DNA of 5,974 bases. It comes from Pyrodictiaceae archaeon (GTDB lineage: Archaea > Thermoproteota > Thermoprotei_A > Sulfolobales > Pyrodictiaceae). The translations under genes were made by a program, and so were the position numbers. Positions 1 to 5,936 of this stretch are shown here, piece by piece. Positions within the stretch are counted from its first letter, which is position 1. Every line of letters begins with the position of its first letter. The DNA lies in the NCBI GenBank assembly GCA_015520245.1, contig WAQM01000093.1:1-5974 (forward strand). Reading direction: 5' to 3'. A model generated the notes under the pieces. That model saw nothing but the letters and a program-made list of their open reading frames with translations, had not been told where the DNA came from and did no database searches.

Positions 1-145
1 CCAGGAGCCCTACCGAGGCGGCCAGGAGGGCCGCGTGGGTGAGGCCGGCTGCGAGGAAGTAGGCGCGCCTCACCGCGACGAGCGCGCTCACCGACGCGAA
101 GCCGACGGCGGACGTCAGGACGGCGGCCACCCACTCAGCCCTCAC
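1..145 (-). CDS. Metal ABC transporter permease, ZnuB/TroC (ABC-3) family, N-terminal part only
   Basis: This is the first 48 codons of a membrane permease that continues past the left edge of the window. Translating the minus strand from a GTG at 145 gives an Ala/Val/Leu-rich transmembrane segment, then RRAYFLAAGLTHAALL. That stretch matches the family pattern in which a helix is followed by an aromatic-G-D-x-L-x-H-A segment (as in ZnuB and TroC). The start overlaps the end of the binding-protein gene by 11 bases, typical of an operon. A second GTG at 130 has a GAGGG Shine-Dalgarno-like sequence 8 bases upstream and would leave a 4-base gap. I prefer 145 because family members usually have several residues before the conserved Trp, but 130 is possible. 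With the binding protein it would form the membrane pore served by the ATPase at 1070-1849. The call rests on a short stretch plus strong gene context. Confidence 0.72.
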   Translation of the reverse strand, partial: MRAEWVAAVLTSAVGFASVSALVAVRRAYFLAAGLTHAALLAASVGLL

Positions 146-1007
146 GACCACGGCCCAGCGCCTCCTCGAGCCTCGACGCGACCTCCACGAGCTTATCAAG
201 GGTGCTCCGCGGCTCGAACGGGCTCGGGACCTCGACCAGCGGGACGCCGTACCTGCCTGCCAGCTCGCGCAGCAGCTCGGCCGCGCGGCCCTCCGAGCCC
301 TCGACCACGAGCAGCACGTCGACCAGGCCGCGCTCCACGGCCTCGACGACCCTCCTGACGTCGGCCGGCCTTGGCGGCGTGTCATGCTCGGGCTTCAGCA
401 GGTAGGCCACCCTGACTCCCATCCACTCGACCGCGTACTGGACCTCGGGGCCCTCCGCGGCCGCGACAGCGTCGAAGCGGCCCTCGTAGGCGTCGATGAG
501 CTCCCTCAGCCGCGCCGTAGCCTCGTCCAGCGCGGCCGCGTAGTGGCCGCGGCACTCGGGCCTCAGCGCCGACGCGGCGCTGGTGACGGCCCGGAGCAGG
601 CGCGCCAGGTTGCGCGGATCGTAGTAGACCGCGTGGAGGTTGGGGGACCCCGTGGCGGGGTTCACGCGGATGACCTCGGATACGGCCACGGCGTCGACCA
701 CCACCGCCCGCGTCAGCTCCGAGGCCCTCCTCTCGAAGGGCATGTGGCCGGTGACGACTAGGAGGTCGGCGCGGCGTAGGAGCTCGACGTCGCCCGGCCT
801 CAGCTGGTAGGCGTGGGGGTCCCCCGTGGGCGCGACCACGGCCACGGTGTCCCCGGGGCACAGCAGCCCGGCCACGTCGGCCCCCAGGCCGTGCACGGTC
901 ACCACCACCACGAGCCCTGAGGCGGCTGGCTGGCGCGGGGGCGCCAGCGCCAGCGCGAGGAGGGCGACAGCCGCGAGGGCGGCCGCCAGGGCCAGCCAGC
1001 GCAGCAC
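135..1007 (-). CDS. Metal-type ABC transporter substrate-binding protein, ZnuA/TroA (cluster A-I) family, divergent
   Basis: A 290-residue secreted or membrane-tethered binding protein that would capture a substrate, probably a divalent metal, outside the cell and deliver it to the ABC-3 permease. Residues 4-22 are a hydrophobic signal or anchor segment; there is no lipobox Cys. The mature part carries the family landmarks GDPHAYQLRP (63-72, first ligand His65), ADLLVVTGHMPFE (80-92), and NLHAVYYDP (123-131, second ligand His125), followed by a long helical linker (about 132-182) and the second lobe. The third ligand His expected before YAVEWMG seems to be Gly186, and the fourth acidic ligand near PSPF seems to be Ser262. 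The His-rich loop of many zinc binders is absent. The GTG start at 1007 is preceded by GGGGTC and gives a complete signal peptide. The downstream permease gene overlaps the stop, and the ATPase gene lies divergently. Family is clear; substrate is not. Confidence 0.85.
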   Translation of the reverse strand: MLRWLALAAALAAVALLALALAPPRQPAASGLVVVVTVHGLGADVAGLLCPGDTVAVVAPTGDPHAYQLRPGDVELLRRADLLVVTGHMPFERRASELTRAVVVDAVAVSEVIRVNPATGSPNLHAVYYDPRNLARLLRAVTSAASALRPECRGHYAAALDEATARLRELIDAYEGRFDAVAAAEGPEVQYAVEWMGVRVAYLLKPEHDTPPRPADVRRVVEAVERGLVDVLLVVEGSEGRAAELLRELAGRYGVPLVEVPSPFEPRSTLDKLVEVASRLEEALGRGREG

Positions 1008-1069
1008 GCACTTGACCCCGCGGCGCGCAGCGGGCTCCGGGCCCTCCTTAAGCGGCGTGGTGCGGGACC
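1008..1069. promoter_or_regulatory. Divergent intergenic region with probable promoters for importer genes
   Basis: This 62-base gap separates the binding-protein gene (leftward) from the ATPase gene (rightward) and must contain both start signals. The only A/T-rich patch is CCTTAAG at 1046-1052, which is nearly symmetric and could act as a weak TATA element either way. Leftward it would place transcription start near 1024, giving a leader of about 17 bases. Rightward it would place it near 1075, close to the GTG at 1070 or the in-frame GTG at 1079, implying a leaderless message. Short inverted repeats occur (GGGC/GCCC at 1032-1035 and 1041-1044; CCGC/GCGG at 1018-1021 and 1030-1033), but such repeats are expected by chance at this GC content. 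A metal-responsive repressor site is plausible by analogy but not shown. Confidence 0.4.
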
Positions 1070-1849
1070 GTGGAGGTCGTGCTGGACTCCGTGACAGTGG
1101 CCTACGGGGACGCAGTGGCGCTAGAGGACGTCACGCTCAGGCTTAGGGGGCCCGGGCTCGTGCTCCTCATGGGCCCCAACGGGGCCGGCAAGACGACCCT
1201 CATGAGGGCGGTGGCGGGGCTCGTCAGGCCGCTGAGGGGGCGCGTGCTGGTCGACGGGGTGGACGTCACCGGGAGGCCCGAGGCGGCCGGCCGCTTCGTC
1301 GCCTACATGCCCCAGACGGCGCCCGAGGTTCACCTGCCGCTGACCGCGCTGGAGGCCGTGGAGTGGTACCTGTCGATCGCGAGGGCCCGCTGGCCCCGGC
1401 TCCTCGCCGGCCGCAGGCTCAGAAGCATCGCCGAGAGGGCCCTTGAGGCGGTGGGCCTCCCCAGGGACATGTGGGACAAGCCCGTCGCGAGTCTGAGCGT
1501 GGGCCTCAGGCAGCGCGTTATGCTGGCTCGCGTGCTGGCGCTGGGGACGCCGGTGCTGCTCCTAGACGAGCCCCTGGCCCCCGTCGACCCCGCGGGGCGC
1601 GCTGAGCTGGCCGAGCTCCTGGCCAGCATCGCCCGCGAGAGGCTGGTCGTGGTGTCGGTCCACGACCCCTCGCTGCTGAGGCCCCACGCGGCCATGGTCG
1701 TGCTCCTCAGGCGCCGCCTCGTGGCGGCCGGCAGGCCCGACGAGGTGCTCAGGGCGGAGGTCCTCGAGCGCGTCTACGGCCGCGCGGTCGTCGAGGTGCC
1801 CCCGGGCCAGCCTCATATAGCGGACTCGCACTCTCACGTAGCCCGGTAG
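1070..1849 (+). CDS. Metal-type ABC transporter ATP-binding protein, ZnuC-like
   Basis: A 259-residue ATPase that would power the importer encoded on the opposite strand. Visible motifs: aromatic A-loop Tyr12, Walker A GPNGAGKTT (35-43), Q-loop YMPQ (79-82), Walker B VLLLDEP (162-168), D-loop PVDP (172-175) and H-loop SVHDP with His198. The ABC signature, normally LSGGQ, reads LSVGL at 142-146, followed by the usual RQR. Assignment to the metal branch rests mainly on the neighbouring binding protein and permease; the ATPase alone would only be called an ABC importer ATPase. The tail after about residue 240 ends with three histidines (249, 254, 256). The GTG at 1070 gives the normal start just before the first strand; a GTG at 1079 would lose only three residues and is closer to a leaderless start. 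It ends 5 bases before deoxyhypusine synthase. Confidence 0.88.
   Translation: MEVVLDSVTVAYGDAVALEDVTLRLRGPGLVLLMGPNGAGKTTLMRAVAGLVRPLRGRVLVDGVDVTGRPEAAGRFVAYMPQTAPEVHLPLTALEAVEWYLSIARARWPRLLAGRRLRSIAERALEAVGLPRDMWDKPVASLSVGLRQRVMLARVLALGTPVLLLDEPLAPVDPAGRAELAELLASIARERLVVVSVHDPSLLRPHAAMVVLLRRRLVAAGRPDEVLRAEVLERVYGRAVVEVPPGQPHIADSHSHVAR
1813..1820 (+). promoter_or_regulatory. Candidate TATA box for the deoxyhypusine synthase gene
   Basis: TCATATAG is one of the few A/T-rich octamers here and lies inside the last codons of the ATPase gene. Its centre is about 38 bases before the ATG at 1855, so an archaeal start 25-26 bases downstream would give a leader of about 13 bases. No clear Shine-Dalgarno sequence precedes that ATG, which fits a gene read from its own short-leader transcript. 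It could also be just the His-Ile codons of the ATPase. Confidence 0.33.
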
Positions 1850-1854
1850 AAGCC

Positions 1855-2787
1855 ATGGTCGAGGAGGTCGTCGACAGGACAGTGAGCCCGGACATGACGC
1901 TCGAGCAGCTCATAGGCCTCTACCGCGACGTCCACGGCTTCATGGCCGGCCACCTGGCCGAGGCCGTGGACGTGCTCGCATCGTGCCTCGACGCCGACCT
2001 CCGGGCGATCTCGTTCACGGCCAACATCGTGGCCACGGGGGTCCGCGGCGTTATAGCGCAGGCCATACGCGAGGGGCTGTTCAACCTGGTCGTGACGACG
2101 TGCGGCACCGTGGACCACGACGTAGCCAGGGGCACCGGCGGCAGGTACCTGCGCGGCAGCTTCCTGCTGGACGACTCGGAGCTGAGGGACCGGGGCCTTC
2201 ACCGCCTGGGGAACATCGTCATCCCCGTCGACGACTACGGGCCCCGCGTCGAGAAGTTCACGTACAAGGTCCTCGACGAGCTCGCACGCGACCGCGAGTG
2301 GGCGATCCACGAGATCCTGTGGGAGATGGGCAGGAGGATCGACGACCCCCATAGCATACTGAGGGCGGCCTACGAGAGGCGCGTGCCGATCATTGTGCCG
2401 GGCTTCCTGGACGGCGCGTTCGGCACCGCGCTCTACACCTACCTCCAGACCCACCGCGACCTGAGGGTGAACGTGTTCAGAGACGAGGACGTGATGGCCG
2501 ACATGTTCTTCAGGGCCAGGAAGGCGTCGGCCCTGGTGGTGGGAGGGGGTATCAGCAAGCACCACACGATATGGTGGGCGCAGTTCCGCGACGGGCTCGA
2601 CTGCGCGGTGTACGTGACCACGGCGGTGGAGTACGACGGGAGCCTCAGCGGGGCCCACACGCGCGAGGCGATCAGCTGGGGCAAGATAAGGAAGCGGGCG
2701 CGCCACGTGGTGGTCTACGCGGACGCGACCCTGGTCCTGCCGATAATAGTCGCCGGGCTGCTTGCGGCTAAGCGCGGGAGGCGGTAG
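1855..2787 (+). CDS. dys: Deoxyhypusine synthase
   Basis: This cytosolic NAD-dependent enzyme transfers the aminobutyl group of spermidine to one lysine of translation factor aIF5A, the first step of hypusine formation. At 310 residues it has the usual archaeal length. Conserved blocks are clear: SFTANIVATGVRG (53-65), VTTCGTVDHD (80-89), VPGFLDGAFG (181-190), GGGISKHHT (230-238), EYDGSLSGA (259-267), EAISWGKIR (271-279) and VVVYADATLVLP (286-296). By comparison with human DHS as I recall it, Lys277 in WGK is the lysine that carries the covalent intermediate, Trp275 is the spermidine-site tryptophan and His236 matches His288. The residue matching human Asp316 appears to be Leu264. The ATG lies 5 bases after the ATPase stop without a clear ribosome-binding site. 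It is probably unrelated in function to the importer and expressed constitutively. Confidence 0.97.
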   Translation: MVEEVVDRTVSPDMTLEQLIGLYRDVHGFMAGHLAEAVDVLASCLDADLRAISFTANIVATGVRGVIAQAIREGLFNLVVTTCGTVDHDVARGTGGRYLRGSFLLDDSELRDRGLHRLGNIVIPVDDYGPRVEKFTYKVLDELARDREWAIHEILWEMGRRIDDPHSILRAAYERRVPIIVPGFLDGAFGTALYTYLQTHRDLRVNVFRDEDVMADMFFRARKASALVVGGGISKHHTIWWAQFRDGLDCAVYVTTAVEYDGSLSGAHTREAISWGKIRKRARHVVVYADATLVLPIIVAGLLAAKRGRR

Positions 2788-2798
2788 AGCGGTGACCC

Positions 2799-2805
2799 GG
2801 GGAGG
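2799..2805 (+). promoter_or_regulatory. Ribosome-binding site of the radical SAM gene, short spacing
   Basis: GGGGAGG stands 3 bases before the ATG at 2809, an unusually short spacer. A second possible pairing site, GGTGA, is at 2791-2795, 13 bases before the ATG. Together they support translation of this gene from a message shared with deoxyhypusine synthase, whose stop is 21 bases upstream. Confidence 0.5.
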
Positions 2806-2808
2806 CCC

Positions 2809-3903
2809 ATGCCGCTGCCCGGCGACGAGGCCTTTAGGCGCGGCCTGACGCGGCGGGAGGCCAGGCTCTGGCAGCCCGTGGAGGTGGCCGGCAGGAGGCT
2901 CGTGAGGTGCTGGGTGTGCGAGCGCAGGTGCACGCTGGCCGAGGGGATGAGGGGGTTCTGCAGGAACCGGGTGTGCAGCGGCGGCAGGCTGTACGTCGAG
3001 ACCTACGGGCTGCTAAGCGCGGTGGAGAGCAGGCCGATAGAGATCAAGCCGCTCTTCCACTACTGGCCGGGCAGCACATCGCTGACCTTCAGCGGCTGGG
3101 GCTGCAACTACCGCTGCCCCTGGTGCCAGAACCACCACCTATCGTGGTCCGAGCCCGACCCGGGCGCTAGCATCTACCTCGAGCCCCGGGAGCTCGTCGA
3201 GCTGGCGGTCAAGCTGGGCGACGAGGGCATATGCGCGAGCTTCAACGAGCCCGGGATACACTTCGAGTACGTCGTCGACGCAAGCGCCGAGGCGCGCAGG
3301 AGGGGCCTCTACTCCACGGTCGTGACCAACGGGTACTTCAGCGAGCGCGCGCTGCGTGAGCTTGTCGAGGCCGGGGTCGACGGATTCAGCATCGACATCA
3401 AGGGATGCCCGCGGACCTACCGCAGGTTCCTCGGCGCCGACCCCGAGTACGTGCTGCGCAACGCGCGCCGGGCGCTCGACATGGGCGCCCACGTCGAGAT
3501 GGTGTACCTCGTGGTGACAGGCGCGAACGACGACGAGGAGTGCATGGAGTGGGTGGTGGGCAAGCACGTGGACCTGCTGGGACCCGAGGTGCCCCTCCAC
3601 ATAAACCGCTACCACCCAGCCAACAGGTACCACGAGCCCCCGACCGAGCTCGGCAAGCTCCTGAGGGCCTACAGGATCGCGAGGAGGGAGGGCGTAGAGT
3701 ACGTGTACATAGGCAACGTGGCCTTCGAGGAGTACCAGGACACCAGGTGCCCGCGCTGCGGCAAGGTGCTGATCAAGAGGCGGGGCTACACCGTCACCTA
3801 CTACGGCCTTGACAGCGGCAACCGCTGCCCCCGCTGCGGCCACCGCGTGCCGATACGCGGGCGCTACGTGAGCAAGCCCGTGCGCTTCCGCCCGGTGTTC
3901 TAA
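2809..3903 (+). CDS. amrS: Radical SAM protein of the AmmeMemoRadiSam type (AmrS; pyruvate formate-lyase activase-like)
   Basis: A 364-residue iron-sulfur enzyme that would cleave S-adenosylmethionine to make a radical. The CxxxCxxC motif is Cys99, Cys103 and Cys106 within WGCNYRCPWCQN. Other core landmarks are FNEP (145-148), VVTNGYF (171-177) and SIDIKG (194-199). An N-terminal cysteine cluster (Cys34, 37, 41, 51, 56) and a C-terminal zinc ribbon (CPRCG at 314-318 and 340-344) flank the core, the three-part layout of the AmmeMemoRadiSam group (COG1180) rather than of a true pyruvate formate-lyase activase, which is shorter. Family members are linked to AMMECR1 and Memo proteins, neither of which is encoded in this window. 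I do not assign the reaction. The ATG start is supported by GGGGAGG just upstream and by the N-terminal cysteine region being complete. Confidence 0.9.
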   Translation: MPLPGDEAFRRGLTRREARLWQPVEVAGRRLVRCWVCERRCTLAEGMRGFCRNRVCSGGRLYVETYGLLSAVESRPIEIKPLFHYWPGSTSLTFSGWGCNYRCPWCQNHHLSWSEPDPGASIYLEPRELVELAVKLGDEGICASFNEPGIHFEYVVDASAEARRRGLYSTVVTNGYFSERALRELVEAGVDGFSIDIKGCPRTYRRFLGADPEYVLRNARRALDMGAHVEMVYLVVTGANDDEECMEWVVGKHVDLLGPEVPLHINRYHPANRYHEPPTELGKLLRAYRIARREGVEYVYIGNVAFEEYQDTRCPRCGKVLIKRRGYTVTYYGLDSGNRCPRCGHRVPIRGRYVSKPVRFRPVF

Positions 3904-3905
3904 AA
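3898..3905 (+). promoter_or_regulatory. Candidate TATA box for the prpB operon
   Basis: TTCTAAAA overlaps the stop codon of the radical SAM gene and is the most A/T-rich patch in this part. A start site about 26 bases downstream would be near 3928, leaving a leader of about 18 bases before the GTG at 3946; GGGGG at 3936-3940 lies in that leader and could serve as ribosome-binding site. The 42-base gap that follows also has a 5-bp inverted repeat (3913-3917 with 3926-3930) without a T-run. Confidence 0.4.
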
Positions 3906-3945
3906 GGGCCGGGCCGGACGCCACGCCGGCGCTCCGGGGGCCGCG

Positions 3946-4872
3946 GTGGCGTTCCTCTACCGCGAGCCCTGGGAGAGGCACCCCGGCGAGGTGCTGCGCG
4001 AGCTCCTGCGCCAGCCTGGCATCATCGTGGCCCCGGGCGTCTTCAACCCGGCCTCAGCCCTCCTCGTCGAGAGGATGGGGTTCAAGGCGGCGTACCTCTC
4101 GGGCGCGGCGCTCACGGGCAGCCTGGCGATGCCCGACCTCGGCATAATAACGCTGAGCGAGCTCGCGCAGATGACCAGGTACATAACCAGGGTGGTGAGG
4201 ATACCGCTAATAGTCGACGCGGACACGGGGTTCGGCGAGGCGATAAACGTGGTGAGGACGGTGAGGGAGCTGGAGGAGGCGGGCGCGGCTGCGATACAGA
4301 TCGAGGACCAGGTGCTGCCCAAGAAGTGCGGCCACCTCGCGGGCAAGCAGCTCGTGCCCCCCGAGGAGATGGCCAAGAAGGTCAGAGCGGCCGCCGAGGC
4401 GAGGCGTCACGCCCTCATAGTCGCGAGGACCGACGCGAGGAGCGTCGAGGGCCTCGACGCCGCGATCGAGAGGGCGCAGCTCTACGTCGAGGCGGGAGCT
4501 GACATAATCTTCCCGGAGGCGCTGGAGAGCGAGGAGGAGTTCGCCGAGTTCGCCAGGAGGGTGAAGGCGCCGCTCCTGGCCAACATGACGGAGTTCGGGC
4601 GCACCCCCTACATCACGGTGCGCAGGTTCGAGGAGCTGGGCTACAAGATAGTCATATTCCCCGTGACGCTCTTCCGGGTCGCGATGGGCGCGATGAGGGA
4701 GGCACTGAGGGTGATCAAGGAGCACGGCACCCAGAAGCCCCTGCTCGACAAGATGATGACGAGGAGCGAGTTCTACGAGCTCATAGGCTACCACGAGTAC
4801 GAGGAGAGGGACAGCAAGGTGGCCCGCGAGGTCGAGGAGATCCTCAAGAGGAGGGCAGCACGGAGCCGATGA
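3946..4872 (+). CDS. prpB: 2-Methylisocitrate lyase (PrpB)
   Basis: A 308-residue cytosolic enzyme of the isocitrate lyase/PEP mutase superfamily that splits 2-methylisocitrate into pyruvate and succinate, the last step of the methylcitrate route for propionyl-CoA. Visible features: YLSGAALTGS (50-59), metal-binding DADTGFG (91-97), IEDQ (119-122), the catalytic loop PKKCGH with Cys128 (125-130), ARTDA (160-164) and LANMTEFG (211-218). The TEFG block, plus the GTQK and YEE segments near the C-terminus, match PrpB rather than isocitrate lyase or phosphonate-pathway members. The start is GTG, with GGGGG 5 bases before it; no upstream in-frame start is needed since the N-terminus is of family length. 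The stop overlaps the next gene by ATGA. No methylcitrate synthase or dehydratase is in the window, so the pathway is inferred. Many databases would label such a protein carboxyvinyl-carboxyphosphonate phosphorylmutase by old naming. Confidence 0.93.
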   Translation: MAFLYREPWERHPGEVLRELLRQPGIIVAPGVFNPASALLVERMGFKAAYLSGAALTGSLAMPDLGIITLSELAQMTRYITRVVRIPLIVDADTGFGEAINVVRTVRELEEAGAAAIQIEDQVLPKKCGHLAGKQLVPPEEMAKKVRAAAEARRHALIVARTDARSVEGLDAAIERAQLYVEAGADIIFPEALESEEEFAEFARRVKAPLLANMTEFGRTPYITVRRFEELGYKIVIFPVTLFRVAMGAMREALRVIKEHGTQKPLLDKMMTRSEFYELIGYHEYEERDSKVAREVEEILKRRAARSR

Positions 4873-4896
4873 GGGCGCCGCGCGAGGTCGAGGAGA
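4825..4896 (+). repeat. Exact 16-base direct repeat across the prpB/GH130 junction
   Basis: CGCGAGGTCGAGGAGA occurs at 4825-4840 and again at 4881-4896. The first copy encodes REVEE near the PrpB C-terminus and the second encodes REVEE at the GH130 N-terminus, in different frames relative to each other because the genes overlap by ATGA. Similarity falls off quickly outside the 16 bases. Charged-helix codons in GC-rich DNA could produce this by chance. Confidence 0.6.
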
Positions 4897-5936
4897 AGCT
4901 GAGGTCGCTGCTGCCCCACGCGGCCAGGCCCCCCAGGAGGCCGGAGGTGCGTGACGTCTTCGCCAGGCACGCCTACATCCCGCCGGCGGCCGTCGAGCTC
5001 GAGCCCGGGCTGAGGCCCTACGCGGTCTTCAACCCGGCCGCCATACTCGAGGGGCGGAGGCTGACGATAATCCCCCGGGTGGTCGTGGGGTACTACTGGT
5101 ACGTGTCGGTCATAGCGGTCCTCGAGCCCCTAGACATCGAGGAGCTGCTCTCGCGCGAGGGCGCGGTGCTGGAGGGCACGCTGAGGGCCAGGACCCTCAT
5201 AGAGCCCAGCGAGTGGTTCGAGTCGGGCCGCGGGGCGGAGGACCCCCGCGTTCACCGCCTCGACGGTGGCAGGGCGCTGGTCCTCTACACGGGCGTCGCG
5301 GCCACCGACCCCGACGAGCAGAGGAGGGTCTCGTACCAGGCGGCCGCGCTGGTGGACACCCGGGGGTGGAGGTGCTTGAGCCGCGACGTGCTCTCGGCCG
5401 TCGTGGGGGGCGCCCGCTACCCCCTGCCGGGCTGGAAGAACGGGGCGGCGATAGCCGTGGAGGGGGGCCGCGTTAGGATGCTCGTGAGGCCCATGGTCGG
5501 CGGGGTGGGGGCCCTCTGGTACGCCGAGGCGAGCCTCTCCCCCTTCAACGTCGAGCTGGAGACGCTGAGGCCCGTCATGGCGCCCGCCGAGTGGGAGTGG
5601 AGGCTAGGGTGGTCCACGAACCCGGTGAGGCTCGAGAGCGGCGCCTACCTGGTAGCCTGGCACGGCGTGTCGCGCCACGACCAGGGGTACAGGCACGGCT
5701 TCGCGGTGGTGGACGGGGAGGGCAGACTGCTCGCCGTGACCCCGTACTACCTGCTCGCCCCCCGGACGCTCTACGAGAGGGCAGGCGACAGGCCGCTCGT
5801 GGTCTACGGCTGCGCGCTGCTCAGGTATTCCGACCTCGTGGTGTGGGTGGGGGGCGCCGCCGACACGTACGTGGGGGTCTACAGCGCCGAGCTCTCAAGC
5901 GTCATGGAGCATATGGTGTGGCTGGAGCGCGGCTAG
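4869..5936 (+). CDS. GH130-like glycoside phosphorylase/hydrolase (beta-mannoside type fold)
   Basis: A 355-residue protein with no signal peptide, so probably cytosolic, resembling glycoside hydrolase family 130, five-bladed beta-propellers that phosphorolyse or hydrolyse beta-mannosides. Motifs in order: FNPAA (54-58), RGAEDPRV (121-128, with Asp125 the likely catalytic acid), GWKNGAA (188-194), GWSTNPVRL (248-256), AWHGV (263-267, matching the family YHGV), YLLAPRTLYE (294-303), YGCALLRY (313-320) and GGAADTYVGV (328-337). The last motif is the typical closing strand of the family. Arg127 and His265 are at positions where phosphorylases bind phosphate, but I cannot decide from sequence alone between phosphorylase and hydrolase, nor name the sugar. 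The ATG overlaps the prpB stop (ATGA), with GGAG 3 bases upstream, so it is probably translated by coupling. The first 30 residues are charged and match no motif I know. Confidence 0.77.
   Translation: MRAPREVEEKLRSLLPHAARPPRRPEVRDVFARHAYIPPAAVELEPGLRPYAVFNPAAILEGRRLTIIPRVVVGYYWYVSVIAVLEPLDIEELLSREGAVLEGTLRARTLIEPSEWFESGRGAEDPRVHRLDGGRALVLYTGVAATDPDEQRRVSYQAAALVDTRGWRCLSRDVLSAVVGGARYPLPGWKNGAAIAVEGGRVRMLVRPMVGGVGALWYAEASLSPFNVELETLRPVMAPAEWEWRLGWSTNPVRLESGAYLVAWHGVSRHDQGYRHGFAVVDGEGRLLAVTPYYLLAPRTLYERAGDRPLVVYGCALLRYSDLVVWVGGAADTYVGVYSAELSSVMEHMVWLERG

Noticed and set aside
382..1011. 209-codon minus-strand frame overlapping the binding-protein gene
   Set aside because: The translation is Arg/Gly/Ala/Pro-rich, as out-of-frame GC-rich DNA gives. 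The other frame has a signal peptide and ZnuA landmarks.
1834..2706. Open 290-codon frame on the minus strand opposite deoxyhypusine synthase
   Set aside because: Its translation is rich in His, Arg, Val and Pro without any family motif, and the plus-strand gene is unmistakable. Long antisense frames are expected in GC-rich coding DNA.
3913..3930. Inverted repeat between the radical SAM gene and prpB as a terminator or operator
   Set aside because: Only 5 paired bases with an 8-base loop and no T-run; not distinguishable from GC-rich background.
3139..3981. Open 280-codon frame on the minus strand opposite the radical SAM gene
   Set aside because: Low-complexity antisense translation with no recognisable domain; it runs across the stop of one gene and the start of the next, and is explained by codon bias on the plus strand.
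4207..4794. 195-codon minus-strand frame opposite prpB
   Set aside because: Shadow of prpB, whose plus-strand frame carries full catalytic motifs; no family resemblance in the antisense product.
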